Assembly: GCF_025464955.1 (NCBI RefSeq) | Contig: NZ_JAODNM010000056.1 | Coordinates: 1-64,000 of the forward strand | DNA length: 64,000 nucleotides | Reading direction: 5' to 3' | From: Amycolatopsis sp. | GTDB lineage: Bacteria > Actinomycetota > Actinomycetes > Mycobacteriales > Pseudonocardiaceae | In this document: positions 56,155 to 64,000 of the stretch, in pieces | Position numbering within the stretch: the stretch's first letter is position 1 | How the letters are laid out: each line of letters starts with the position of its first letter | The notes under the pieces: model-generated | Databases searched by the model: none | Seen by the model: the letters and a program-made list of their open reading frames with translations, nothing else | Told to the model about the DNA's origin: nothing | Made by a program: the position numbers and the translations under genes

Positions 56155-57887
56155 GAAGACTGCCCTTGGCGTCCGCGAAGGACGTGCGCGCGTGGATCGT
56201 GGCGACCGCGCGCACGAACCGGCGCGAGTTCGGCCTGATGATCGGGCTGTACTGCCTCGCCACCGTGATCGGACTGGTCGGCCCGCAGCTGCTGGGCCGG
56301 CTGGTCGACTCGGTGCTGCGCGGAACCACCACGACACAGGTGGACGTTCTCGCCGGGGCGTTTCTGGTGGTCCTGCTCGTCCAGGCGGCGTTCAAGAAGG
56401 CGGCGAGGTTCCGGGCGCGCGTGTTCGGCGAGCGGGTGCTCGCGCACAACCGCGAGCAGTTCGTGGCGAGCGCGTTGACGCTGCCGCTCGGCACGATCGA
56501 GGCGGCCGGCACGGGTGACCTGCTCAGCCGGTCCACCACCGACATCGGCCGGATCGACCACGCGGTGCGCAACGCGGCGCCGGAGATCCTGGTCGCGGCG
56601 GTGTCGGTGGTGTTCACCGTGGCCGCGATGCTCGTGACGTCGCCGCTGCTCACGGCGGGGCTGCTGGTTGCCGTGCCGCCGCTGGTGATCGCGAACACGT
56701 GGTACCAGCGGCGGATCGGCCCGGCGATGCAGTGGATGCTGAACCGCTGGGGCGACGTCCAGTCGGACCTGCACGAGTCGGTCGAGGGCGCCCGGACTGC
56801 CGAGGCGCTAGGCCGAATCGAGCGGCGTGTGTCGTCCGGGCGGGCGGCGCTGGGCGGGGCGATGGACGCTGAGCGGCGGATGCGGCGGATGCAGATGTGG
56901 TGGCTGCCGTGGCTCGAGATCAGCTACATCCTGCCGATCGCGGTCATCCTGGTGCTCAGCTCGGTCGCGTACGGCAAGGGCTGGGTCGGGCTCGGCACGA
57001 TCACCACGGTGCTGCTTTACGTCCAGGCGATGACGGCGCCGCTGAACGACGCGTTGTTCTGGCTCGAGGACCTGCAGGTTTCGCTGGCGTCGCTGCGCCG
57101 GGTGCTGGGCGTGCAGCCGTCACCCTTGGTGACCAACCGCGAGGTGCCGCGCGGGCGGGACATCGAGGTCGACGACGTGCGGTTCGGGTACACCGAAGGA
57201 CGCGAGGTGCTGCACGGCATCGACCTGCGGGTTCCGCGCGGACAGCGGCTCGCCGTCGTCGGGCCGTCCGGCGCGGGGAAGTCGACGCTGGGGCGGCTGC
57301 TGGCCGGGATCGCGGCGCCGACGTCCGGTTCGGTGCGGATCGGCGGCACGGAGGTGTCGTCGCTGGCGGACGATATCCTGCGTGGCGAGGTCCTGCTGCT
57401 CACGCAGGAGCACCACGTGTTCTCCGGGACACTGCGCGAGAACCTGACTCTCCCGGTGCGTCGTGACGGCCAGGCGTGGAGCGACGACGAGCTGCTTCGC
57501 GCGCTGGACACCGTCGGCGCGTCGGCGTGGGTGGGTCGGCTGTCGGACGGGCTCGACACGCGGCTCGGCACCGGGGCGCAGGCTGTCCCGGCGGCGATGG
57601 CGCAGCAGCTCGCGCTGGCCAGGGTCGTCCTGGCCGACCCGCACACGCTGGTGCTCGACGAGGCGACGTCGTTGCTGGACACGGGGTCGGCGCGGGAGCT
57701 GGAGCGGTCGCTGAACGGGGTGCTCGAAGGGCGGACGGTGATCGCGATCGCGCACCGGCTGCACACCGCGGCCGCCGCCGACCGCGTCGCCGTCGTCGAG
57801 GGCGGGCGGATCACCGAGCTCGGCAGCCACGCCGAACTCCTCGCCGCCGACGGCCCCTACGCCGCTCTCGTCCGCGCCGCCTCCTGA
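56151..57887 (+). CDS. ABC exporter half, degenerate signature motif
   Basis: 578 residues: six-helix exporter domain (FGLMIGLYCLATVIGLVGPQ onwards) plus nucleotide-binding domain. Walker A GPSGAGKST (about 372), Q-loop TQEHHVFSGTLREN, Walker B LVLDEATS (about 498) and the H-loop AIAHRL are intact, but the LSGGQ signature is replaced by VPAAMAQQLALARV (about 476). This is the mirror image of the defects in its partner. Together they would form one complete ATP site (this Walker A/B with the partner's signature) and one dead site. Probable drug, lipid or peptide exporter. Confidence 0.92.
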   Translation: MRRLPLASAKDVRAWIVATARTNRREFGLMIGLYCLATVIGLVGPQLLGRLVDSVLRGTTTTQVDVLAGAFLVVLLVQAAFKKAARFRARVFGERVLAHNREQFVASALTLPLGTIEAAGTGDLLSRSTTDIGRIDHAVRNAAPEILVAAVSVVFTVAAMLVTSPLLTAGLLVAVPPLVIANTWYQRRIGPAMQWMLNRWGDVQSDLHESVEGARTAEALGRIERRVSSGRAALGGAMDAERRMRRMQMWWLPWLEISYILPIAVILVLSSVAYGKGWVGLGTITTVLLYVQAMTAPLNDALFWLEDLQVSLASLRRVLGVQPSPLVTNREVPRGRDIEVDDVRFGYTEGREVLHGIDLRVPRGQRLAVVGPSGAGKSTLGRLLAGIAAPTSGSVRIGGTEVSSLADDILRGEVLLLTQEHHVFSGTLRENLTLPVRRDGQAWSDDELLRALDTVGASAWVGRLSDGLDTRLGTGAQAVPAAMAQQLALARVVLADPHTLVLDEATSLLDTGSARELERSLNGVLEGRTVIAIAHRLHTAAAADRVAVVEGGRITELGSHAELLAADGPYAALVRAAS

Positions 57888-57895
57888 GGAGTACA

Positions 57896-57960
57896 CGCAA
57901 CTCGCCGTCGAGTTGCGGTAGTTGCGGACACTAAGCATCGCAACTCGACGGCGAGTTGCG
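57896..57960. repeat. Two CGCAACTCG-family palindromes
   Basis: Copy A 57896-57917 (CGCAACTCG-CCGT-CGAGTTGCG) and copy B 57939-57960 (CGCAACTCG-ACGG-CGAGTTGCG), both perfect 9-base stems with 4-base loops. The stretch between the convergent ABC and purQ genes consists of little else. Likely bidirectional terminator. Confidence 0.8.
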
Positions 57961-57964
57961 GGGG

Positions 57965-58645
57965 TCAGGCGCTGGCGACGAGGGCGTCGACGGCGGAATA
58001 GAAGATGCCGAGGCCGTCGTCGGAAGGGCCGGTGAGGGCGTCGATGGCGTGCTCCGGGTGCGGCATCAGGCCGACGACGCGGCCGTTGGCGCTGCGGATG
58101 CCGGCGATGTCGTTGCGTGAGCCGTTCGGGTTGCCGCCGACATAGCGGAACACGACCCGGCCCTCGCCCTCGAGCGCGTCCAACGTGGCCTGCTCGGCGA
58201 CGAAACAGCCGTCGATGTTCTTCATCGGGACCAGGATCTCGGCGTCACGCTCGTACCGGCTGGTCCACGCGGTCTCGTTGTTCTCGACACGCAGCCACTG
58301 GTCGCGGCACAGGAAGTGCAGCCCGGCGTTGCGGATCATTGCGCCGGGCAGGAGGCCCGCTTCGCAGAGGATCTGAAACCCGTTGCAGATGCCGAGCACC
58401 GGCATGCCCTTGTGCGCGGCCTCGATGACCGACTCCATCACCGGCGCGAACCGGGCGATGACGCCGGCGCGTAGGTAGTCGCCGTAGGAGAAGCCGCCGG
58501 GGACGACGACGGCGTCGACGCCGTGCAGGTCCGCGTCCTTGTGCCACAGGGGCACGGCTTCGGCGTCGGCGTACGTCACCGCGCGCGCCGCGTCACCGTC
58601 GTCGAGCGTGCCGGGGAAGGTGACGACCCCGATCCGGGCACTCAT
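57965..58645 (-). CDS. purQ: FGAM synthase glutaminase subunit PurQ
   Basis: Glutamine amidotransferase that feeds ammonia to PurL. 226 residues from ATG 58645 (ATGA overlap with purS). Class I triad: nucleophile Cys in [20 protein letters not shown], and His/Glu in [12 protein letters not shown]-terminus [20 protein letters not shown] is typical. The purS-purQ pair is one unit. Confidence 0.97.
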   Translation of the reverse strand: MSARIGVVTFPGTLDDGDAARAVTYADAEAVPLWHKDADLHGVDAVVVPGGFSYGDYLRAGVIARFAPVMESVIEAAHKGMPVLGICNGFQILCEAGLLPGAMIRNAGLHFLCRDQWLRVENNETAWTSRYERDAEILVPMKNIDGCFVAEQATLDALEGEGRVVFRYVGGNPNGSRNDIAGIRSANGRVVGLMPHPEHAIDALTGPSDDGLGIFYSAVDALVASA

Positions 58646-58881
58646 TCGGCGATCCGGCGGACGGTCCACTGCTCGATGACCGGGTTGGCGAGGAAGCCTT
58701 CCGCGATCTTCGCCAGCGTCTCGTCATCGACGGAGTCGTCGACTTCCAGCTCGAAGTGCTTGCCCTGGCGGACCTCGGTGACGCCGGTGAAGCCGAGGCG
58801 CGGCAGCGCGCCGACCACCGCCTGTCCCTGCGGGTCGAGGATCTCGGGCTTCGGCATGACGTCTACAACGACTCGAGCCAC
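58642..58881 (-). CDS. purS: FGAM synthase subunit PurS
   Basis: 79-residue structural subunit that docks PurQ and PurL. Sequence pattern [31 protein letters not shown] and [14 protein letters not shown] is standard. GTG start at 58881. Its stop overlaps the purQ start by four bases. Confidence 0.95.
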   Translation of the reverse strand: MARVVVDVMPKPEILDPQGQAVVGALPRLGFTGVTEVRQGKHFELEVDDSVDDETLAKIAEGFLANPVIEQWTVRRIAE

Positions 58882-59074
58882 GGCAGGCTGCTCCCTTGTT
58901 TACGCAGGTCGTGGGTACCGCCCGAGCCTACTTCACGAACTCGGCGGCCCCCGCGCCCGGTTCGGGTGTCGCCGCCCGCGCCGATCTGGAGGATGCTGGC
59001 GTGGTCGGCCTTCCGCCGGGGGCTGAAATGCGTCATGATCTGGTATTGACGCATCGCCAACAACTGGAGGCACC

Positions 59075-60655
59075 GTGGCCGATCAGGAAGTTTTCGACTA
59101 CGTGATCGTCGGAGCCGGAAGCGCGGGCTGCGTCCTGGCGAACCGCCTGAGCGCGGATCCGGCGGCGCGGGTGCTGCTGCTGGAGGCCGGCGGCGAGGAC
59201 GACGCCGACGCCATCCACATCCCCGCCGCGTTCGCCACCCTGTTCAAGACGAAGTACGACTGGAACTACGAGACCGTCGAGCAGAAGCACACCGGCAAGA
59301 AGGAGTACTGGCCGCGCGGGAAGATGCTCGGCGGCTGCTCCTCGATCAACGCGATGATCTACATCCGCGGCAACCGCCTCGACTACGACGGCTGGCGCGA
59401 CTCCCACGGCGCCGAGGGCTGGGGCTTCGACGACGTCCTCCCGTACTTCAAGCGCGCCGAGGCGAACCAGCGGCTCGGCGGACCGCTGCACGGCACCGAC
59501 GGCCCGCTGCACGTCGAGGACCGGCGTTTCACCCACGAACTGTCGAGCGCCTGGGTGGACTCGGCGGTCAACTGGGGGCTCAAGCGCACCGACGACTTCA
59601 ACGGCGAGTCGCAGGAAGGCGCCGGGCTCTACCAGGTGACCTGCAAGAAGGGCGCTCGCTGGTCGACGGCCGACGCGTACCTGCGGCCGGCGCTGTCCCG
59701 CCCGAACCTCACCGTGCGCACGAACGCGCAGGCCACCCGCGTCGTGCTGGAAGGCAACCGCGCGGTCGGGGTGTCGTACCTGCAGAACGGCGTCGAGCAG
59801 ACGGCGCGCGCCGAGTCCGAGGTGCTGCTGAGCGGCGGCGCGATCAACTCGCCGCAGCTGCTGTTGCTGTCCGGTATCGGGCCCGCGGAACACCTGCGCG
59901 AGCAGGGCATCGACGTAGCCGTGGCGCTGCCCGGCGTCGGTGAGAACCTCCACGACCACCCGGCTTCGGGGATCGTCTGGTCCACCCGCGGCACGACCGA
60001 CGTCGCCGACGCCGCCACCCCCGCCGGGCTGGTCCGGTACCAGCTGACCAAACGCGGGCCGCTGGCGTCCAACATCGGCGAGGCCGGCGCGTTCTACTCC
60101 ACTGTGGACGGACTAGCCGCGCCGAACATGCAGGTCCATGTCGCGCCGACGCTGTTCTACGACAACGGTTTCCGCGAGCCGACAGTGAAGGGCTTCACAT
60201 CCGCGGCCACCCTGGTCGACGTCGCGAGCCGAGGCAGGCTGCGACTGAAGTCGTCGAACCCGTTGTGGAAGCCGGAAATCGACCCGTCGTACTACGCGGA
60301 ACCCGCCGACTTCGACGCGATGATGTCCGGGCTGCGGTCACTGATCGAGATCGGCCGCTCCGGCGCGCTCGCGAAGTTCCTGGACAAGCCGTTCCTGCCG
60401 GCGACGCACGACCTCGACGACCACGCGTTGGCCGAGCACATCCGTCAGAACACGCAGACGCTGTACCACCCGGTCGGGACGTGTGCGATGGGCACGGGCG
60501 AGCAGGCCGTCGTCGACCCGTCGTTGAAGGTGCGCGGAGTCGACGGGCTGCGCGTCGTCGACGCGTCGGTGATGCCCGTCGTCCCCCGCGGCAACACCAA
60601 CGCGCCGACGATCATGGTCGCGGAGAAGGCAGCCGACCTGATCCGGGGCGGCTAG
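59075..60655 (+). CDS. GMC-family oxidoreductase
   Basis: 526-residue FAD enzyme, choline/alcohol dehydrogenase type. N-terminal FAD motif DYVIVGAGSAGCVLANRLSA, GMC signature 1 region RGKMLGGCSSINAMIYIRG, signature 2 GAINSPQLLLLSGIGP, and the catalytic His region LYHPVGTCAMG with the final Asn in RGNTNAPTIMVAEKAAD. Oxidises an alcohol to an aldehyde. Its 3' end overlaps the aldehyde dehydrogenase gene by four bases on the opposite strand, so the two could act in sequence (alcohol to aldehyde to acid). The substrate is not determinable; choline is only one possibility. Confidence 0.92.
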   Translation: MADQEVFDYVIVGAGSAGCVLANRLSADPAARVLLLEAGGEDDADAIHIPAAFATLFKTKYDWNYETVEQKHTGKKEYWPRGKMLGGCSSINAMIYIRGNRLDYDGWRDSHGAEGWGFDDVLPYFKRAEANQRLGGPLHGTDGPLHVEDRRFTHELSSAWVDSAVNWGLKRTDDFNGESQEGAGLYQVTCKKGARWSTADAYLRPALSRPNLTVRTNAQATRVVLEGNRAVGVSYLQNGVEQTARAESEVLLSGGAINSPQLLLLSGIGPAEHLREQGIDVAVALPGVGENLHDHPASGIVWSTRGTTDVADAATPAGLVRYQLTKRGPLASNIGEAGAFYSTVDGLAAPNMQVHVAPTLFYDNGFREPTVKGFTSAATLVDVASRGRLRLKSSNPLWKPEIDPSYYAEPADFDAMMSGLRSLIEIGRSGALAKFLDKPFLPATHDLDDHALAEHIRQNTQTLYHPVGTCAMGTGEQAVVDPSLKVRGVDGLRVVDASVMPVVPRGNTNAPTIMVAEKAADLIRGG

Positions 60656-62154
60656 CGCTTGCCGTGCATGACGGTGATCAGCTTCGCGACGAGGGCGTCT
60701 GTCTTTTCCTTACGAGCGAAGGTGGTCAGCGCGATCGGTGCGGTGAAACGCTGACGCGCGATGGCCTTGGGGCGCGCGAACTCGCGGAGGCCTTCGGGTC
60801 CGTGGATGCGCCCGAAGCCGGAGTCGCCGACGCCGCCGAAGGGCAGCGATGCGATTCCCGCGAACGAGAGCGGCGCGTTGATCGACGTCATGCCGGTGTT
60901 CAAGCGGCTGGCGAGTTCCATGCCGCGGGCCTTGGAGAACACCGTCGAGCCGAGGCCGTACTTCGTGTTGTTGGCCTTCTCGACGGCTTCGTCCATGTCG
61001 CGCACCTTGGCGATAGTGACCGTCGGGCCGAACGTTTCCTCCTGCACCGCCTCGGAATCCTCCGGGACGTCGACCAGCACGGTCGGCTGGGCGTACCGGT
61101 CGCCGACGGCGTCGACCCCGCCGACGAGCGCCTTGCCGCCGCGCTCGATGGCGTCGGCGATGTGCCGCCTGATCACCGCGAGCTGCGAAGGCATGGTCAC
61201 CGGGCCGTACTTCGCGCCGGCGTCGGAGCCCGCGCGGACACCCTCGGTCTTCGCGATGACCTTGGCGACGAACTCGTCGTGCACCTTCTCGTGGACGTAC
61301 ACGCGCTCGACGCCGATGCAGGTCTGGCCGGAGTTCGAGAACGCGCCCCAGACCGTCGCGTCGGCGGCGGCGTCCAGGTCGGCGTCGGAGTCGACGAGCA
61401 CCGGGTCCTTGCCGCCAGCCTCGATGATCACCGGGGTCAGCGTGTCCGCGGCGGCGGCCATGATCTTCTTGCCGGTCGCGGTGGAGCCGGTGAACGCGAT
61501 CTTGTTGACGCCGGACTTGGTCAGCGCCGCGCCCGTCTCGCCGAACCCGGTGATGAGCTGCAGGACCGGGGCCTCCGGCACGGCGTCGGCGAACGCGTCG
61601 ACCAGCCATTTCCCGACGCCGGGGGTGTACTCGCTCGGCTTGAACACGACGGCGTTGCCGGCGGCGAGCGCGTACGCGATGGACCCGAGCGGTGTGAAGA
61701 CCGGGTAGTTCCACGGCCCGATCACGCCGACGACGCCCAGTGGCTGGTACTCGACCGTCGCGGCCTGGTTCGACATCAGCAACCCGGCGGACCGCTTCTG
61801 CCTGCCGAGGATCTTGCGCGCGTGCTTCCCGGCCCACGCGATGTGCTCGATGGCGAGGACGGACTCCAGCTGCGCGTCGGCGATCGGCTTGCCGGTCTCG
61901 TCCCGCACGACCTGGCAGAGCTGGGCCAGCCGCCGGGTGATGACGCCTTTCCACTTGCGCAGCCGCTCGGCGCGGCCGTCGAAACCGAGCGAGGCCCACC
62001 ACCGCGCGGCCTCGCGGGCGCGCTCGACGGCGGCCTGCACGTCGGCGTCGGTGTGGACCGGATAGGTACCCACGACCTCATCGGTCGCCGGACTGAGCGA
62101 GTCGAAGGTGTCGCCCACACTGGCGGCGGTGTGCTTCGGCTGGACGGCGGTCAT
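60652..62154 (-). CDS. NAD(P)-dependent aldehyde dehydrogenase
   Basis: 500 residues. Cofactor region VIGPWNYPVFTPLGSIAYAL, glycine motif FTGSTATGKKIM, catalytic Glu in VIIEAGGKDPVLV and catalytic Cys in NSGQTCIGVERVYV. The C-terminus runs on to a hydrophobic, basic end (TTFARKEKTDALVAKLITVM), a feature of the class-3/long-chain fatty aldehyde dehydrogenase group, which suggests membrane association. It is tail-to-tail with the GMC oxidoreductase (4-base overlap). Broad substrate class likely; succinate semialdehyde cannot be claimed. Confidence 0.9.
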   Translation of the reverse strand: MTAVQPKHTAASVGDTFDSLSPATDEVVGTYPVHTDADVQAAVERAREAARWWASLGFDGRAERLRKWKGVITRRLAQLCQVVRDETGKPIADAQLESVLAIEHIAWAGKHARKILGRQKRSAGLLMSNQAATVEYQPLGVVGVIGPWNYPVFTPLGSIAYALAAGNAVVFKPSEYTPGVGKWLVDAFADAVPEAPVLQLITGFGETGAALTKSGVNKIAFTGSTATGKKIMAAAADTLTPVIIEAGGKDPVLVDSDADLDAAADATVWGAFSNSGQTCIGVERVYVHEKVHDEFVAKVIAKTEGVRAGSDAGAKYGPVTMPSQLAVIRRHIADAIERGGKALVGGVDAVGDRYAQPTVLVDVPEDSEAVQEETFGPTVTIAKVRDMDEAVEKANNTKYGLGSTVFSKARGMELASRLNTGMTSINAPLSFAGIASLPFGGVGDSGFGRIHGPEGLREFARPKAIARQRFTAPIALTTFARKEKTDALVAKLITVMHGKR

Positions 62155-62206
62155 CGGCGTCTCCCGTGGTGTCGGCTACGGACCAGGTTACGAGGTTGCT
62201 GACAGT

Positions 62207-62240
62207 CTGCCAATAGCCTCGTCCTGCCAATAGCCTCGTC
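62207..62240. repeat. Perfect 17-base tandem repeat
   Basis: CTGCCAATAGCCTCGTC occurs twice without a gap (62207-62223, 62224-62240), between the divergent aldehyde dehydrogenase and MBL-fold genes. It could be a double operator or a simple duplication. Confidence 0.85.
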
Positions 62241-62321
62241 GACCCTGCTACCAGCATTACACAGGCGGAGGCCACCCTCGGCGTAAAATGTGCGCGAGGT
62301 ACAACCACGAGGAGAACCCCG

Positions 62322-62957
62322 ATGCGAATCGTCCACTTCGGACATTCATGTGTGCTGCTCGAAACGGACAGCGCGCGGATCCTGATCGACCCAGGCACGT
62401 TCTCGACCGGCTTCGAGGGCGAACGCGAGCTGGACGCGATCCTGGTGACGCACCAGCACTTCGACCACCTCGACGTCGACAAGCTGCCCGCGCTCGTCGC
62501 CGCGAACCCGAACGCCGCGCTCATCACCGACCCGGGATCGGTCGAAGCCGTCGAGAAGGTGGGCCTGACCTCGCGAGTCGCCCAACCGGGGGATGCGTTC
62601 ACCTTCGGTGACACCGCTGTCAACGCCGTCGGCGGTCAGCACGCGATCATCCACGCCGACATCCCGCAGATCAGCAACGTCGGGTTCGTCTTCGACCACG
62701 GCGCGTTCTACCACCCGGGCGACTCGCTGTTCGTGCCTGAGCAGAAGGTCGACGTCCTGGGCCTGCCCAGCGGTGCGCCGTGGCTCAAGCTGGGCGAGGC
62801 CGTGGACTTCATGCGCGAGGTCGCTCCGCGGCTCGCCGTGCCGATCCACGAGGCCGTGCTCTCGAACCCCGCGATGGCCTACGGCCTGTTCACCGCCCTC
62901 GCGCCGGAGAACACCGAGCTCAAGGTCCTCGACCGCGGCGAGCCCGTCAAGCTCTAG
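62322..62957 (+). CDS. MBL-fold metal-dependent hydrolase
   Basis: 211 residues, UlaG/RomA-like metallo-beta-lactamase fold. Metal ligands are visible: HFGHSCVLLET at the start, THQHFDHLD (HxHxDH type), GGQHAIIHAD, and the Asp in FYHPGDSLFVP, with the terminal His in VPIHEAV. Cytosolic; the substrate is unknown. It matches the Rv0786c-like position near purC/purQ. A GAGGAG ribosome site precedes ATG 62322. Confidence 0.9.
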   Translation: MRIVHFGHSCVLLETDSARILIDPGTFSTGFEGERELDAILVTHQHFDHLDVDKLPALVAANPNAALITDPGSVEAVEKVGLTSRVAQPGDAFTFGDTAVNAVGGQHAIIHADIPQISNVGFVFDHGAFYHPGDSLFVPEQKVDVLGLPSGAPWLKLGEAVDFMREVAPRLAVPIHEAVLSNPAMAYGLFTALAPENTELKVLDRGEPVKL

Positions 62958-62991
62958 TCGCGGGCACGTCCCCAGCGTCGCATTTTTGGCC

Positions 62992-63693
62992 CTAGAGGTG
63001 GGCGGGTTGGGTGCGGATGGCGCCGTACGTGGTGCCGAAGGCGAGGTTTTCGAGGGAGACGTCGACGGCGTCGAGCAGTGCTTGCCGGAGGCCAGGTCGC
63101 AGGAGGTCAGCGGCGTCGGCGCCCAGCCGGACGAGGCCACCACGGCGGGCCGTGCGTGCGGCGGCGAGCACCAAAGTGAAACAGCGCAGGGTTTCCGTGC
63201 GCTGACGCTGGCTCGCGAACTCTTGGACGCGGGCGCGGTGGACCTCGCCGGTGCGCAGGTTCCGGATCGCGCTGAGGTCCGCACACAGCGAGAAGCCGTG
63301 CTCACGCAACGCGTCGAGCGTGCCCTGCGAGGCAAGCCAGCGCGGCGGCGCGAACCCGTCCGGACGCAGACCCGCCGAGTCCATCGCGGCCGTGGCCGCG
63401 ATCAGCCGAAGCCGTGCTTCGTGGGCGGGCAGCGACGCGAACTCGGCCTTCTTGCCGAGGCTGACCGCGCGATGGGTCGGGGTGACCTGGTGGTCGTAAC
63501 CGTGCAGCAGCACGGAATCCCCGCCCGCGGCACGGCCTCGGACCCACTCCGTCACGGCACTTTCGCCGGTACGCGAGGTGTACAGCAGTGACAGCGGGAC
63601 CTTGCGACGGTCAAGCTCGGCCGCGAGGTCGGCGCAGCGGTGAAGGTTCCGGGTGGTGATGCCTGACAGCGAAACAAGCAGCTTTGCATCCAC
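62992..63693 (-). CDS. DUF2334 polysaccharide-deacetylase-like protein
   Basis: 233 residues from GTG 63693 (TTG 63723 would add ten). NodB-fold features: KLLVSLSGITTRNL, a shortened first strand without the usual DDG, SVLLHGYDHQVTP with the H-G-x-x-H-type metal motif altered to H-G-Y-D-H, and RPDGFAPPRWLASQGTLDAL. DUF2334 proteins deacetylate or bind polysaccharides. Located next to purC as in mycobacteria (Rv0787 region). The absence of a signal peptide suggests a cytoplasmic role. Confidence 0.85.
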   Translation of the reverse strand: MDAKLLVSLSGITTRNLHRCADLAAELDRRKVPLSLLYTSRTGESAVTEWVRGRAAGGDSVLLHGYDHQVTPTHRAVSLGKKAEFASLPAHEARLRLIAATAAMDSAGLRPDGFAPPRWLASQGTLDALREHGFSLCADLSAIRNLRTGEVHRARVQEFASQRQRTETLRCFTLVLAAARTARRGGLVRLGADAADLLRPGLRQALLDAVDVSLENLAFGTTYGAIRTQPAHL

Positions 63694-63783
63694 GCTGCCT
63701 ATTAGGCACCACGTGGATGACAAGCACCCGTCGCCCAGGTTACCGCTGGTCAGCGATGTGGCGACAACTACGCGCGCGCCTGG

Positions 63784-64000
63784 TCAGCCGGGCCAATCCG
63801 CGAGCGAGCGGCCGCTGATGCGCTCGTACGCCTCGACGTATTTCGCGCGCGTCGCGGCGACGACGTCTTCGGGCAGCGGAGGCGGCTGTGTGTTCGAGGC
63901 CCTGTCCCAGCCTGAAGCCGAGCTCGTGAGCCAGTCACGCACGTACTGCTTGTCGAACGAGGGCTGCACACGGCCGGCTTCGTAACCGTCGGCGGGCCAG
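63784..64000 (-). CDS. purC: SAICAR synthetase PurC, C-terminal part
   Basis: Eighth step of purine synthesis (CAIR plus aspartate gives SAICAR). Only the C-terminal 71 residues are in the window; the gene runs off the right edge. The reading continues [20 protein letters not shown], then RDWL and [15 protein letters not shown], matching the PurC C-terminus where SFDKQxVRDWL is conserved. It completes the purine group on the minus strand. Confidence 0.93.
   Translation of the reverse strand, partial: WPADGYEAGRVQPSFDKQYVRDWLTSSASGWDRASNTQPPPLPEDVVAATRAKYVEAYERISGRSLADWPG

Overview
The window is GC-rich actinomycete chromosome, most likely from a member of the Pseudonocardiales (Amycolatopsis-like). 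The pointers are very high GC coding sequence, frequent GTG starts, a mycothiol synthase, a GlnR-type orphan regulator, ESX cargo genes with EspG, an XRE(DUF5753)/DUF397 pair, an RsiG-like protein and dispersed GGCCACC-type hairpins. From about 16.5 kb to the right end the gene content and order resemble M. tuberculosis Rv0780-Rv0822 as I remember it (purC, purS/purQ, purL, an Rv0807-like gene, purF, purM, DUF3073, ygfZ, pabC-like, nitrobindin, sseC, sseA, thioredoxin, lmeA, glnR, mshD, pstB, phoU, LCP), so this part is core genome with local insertions.

Left 16 kb (accessory). The edge cuts an IS5-type transposase. Then come a lower-GC unknown gene with a probable frameshifted start, a DusB-like tRNA-dihydrouridine synthase, a gene-poor stretch with two decayed genes, and an eight-gene minus-strand type VII (ESX) cargo cluster at 4277-10403: an alpha-helical protein, a DUF3558 lipoprotein, a PPE-like protein, EspG, WXG-type proteins and two unknown genes, with no EccB/C/D/E or mycosin. 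Related, damaged genes lie at both ends of the cluster. Next is a rifamycin-resistance pair, helR (RNA polymerase-protecting ATPase) and rox (rifampicin monooxygenase). A rifamycin-associated-element-like palindrome lies upstream of rox and a half-site upstream of helR. idi and a diguanylate cyclase follow.

Centre (16.5-32 kb). An LCP cell-wall ligase is followed by phoU and the convergent pstSCAB operon. PHO boxes precede both phoU and pstS, and a strong hairpin separates pstS from pstCAB. mshD, glnR, lmeA and a membrane thioredoxin come next. A sulfur operon (DUF4395-sseA-sseC) is preceded by a leaderless Cys-containing leader peptide that suggests cysteine-responsive attenuation. Nitrobindin, pxpBC and aminodeoxychorismate lyase follow.

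Right (32-64 kb). ygfZ, an RsiG-like c-di-GMP-binding anti-sigma candidate, DUF3073 and metabolic enzymes lead to a dispersed purine regulon on the minus strand: purM, purF, purL, purQ, purS and the 3' end of purC. Between these are a regulator pair with operator-like palindromes, a type VII secretion-associated gene, two tandem GH25 muramidases, two paralogous membrane proteins, a pentapeptide-like protein, an asymmetric heterodimeric ABC exporter (one subunit lacks Walker A, the other lacks the signature motif), a GMC oxidoreductase convergent with an aldehyde dehydrogenase, an MBL-fold hydrolase and a DUF2334 deacetylase-like protein. Two families of dispersed hairpins sit mostly at 3' ends of genes.
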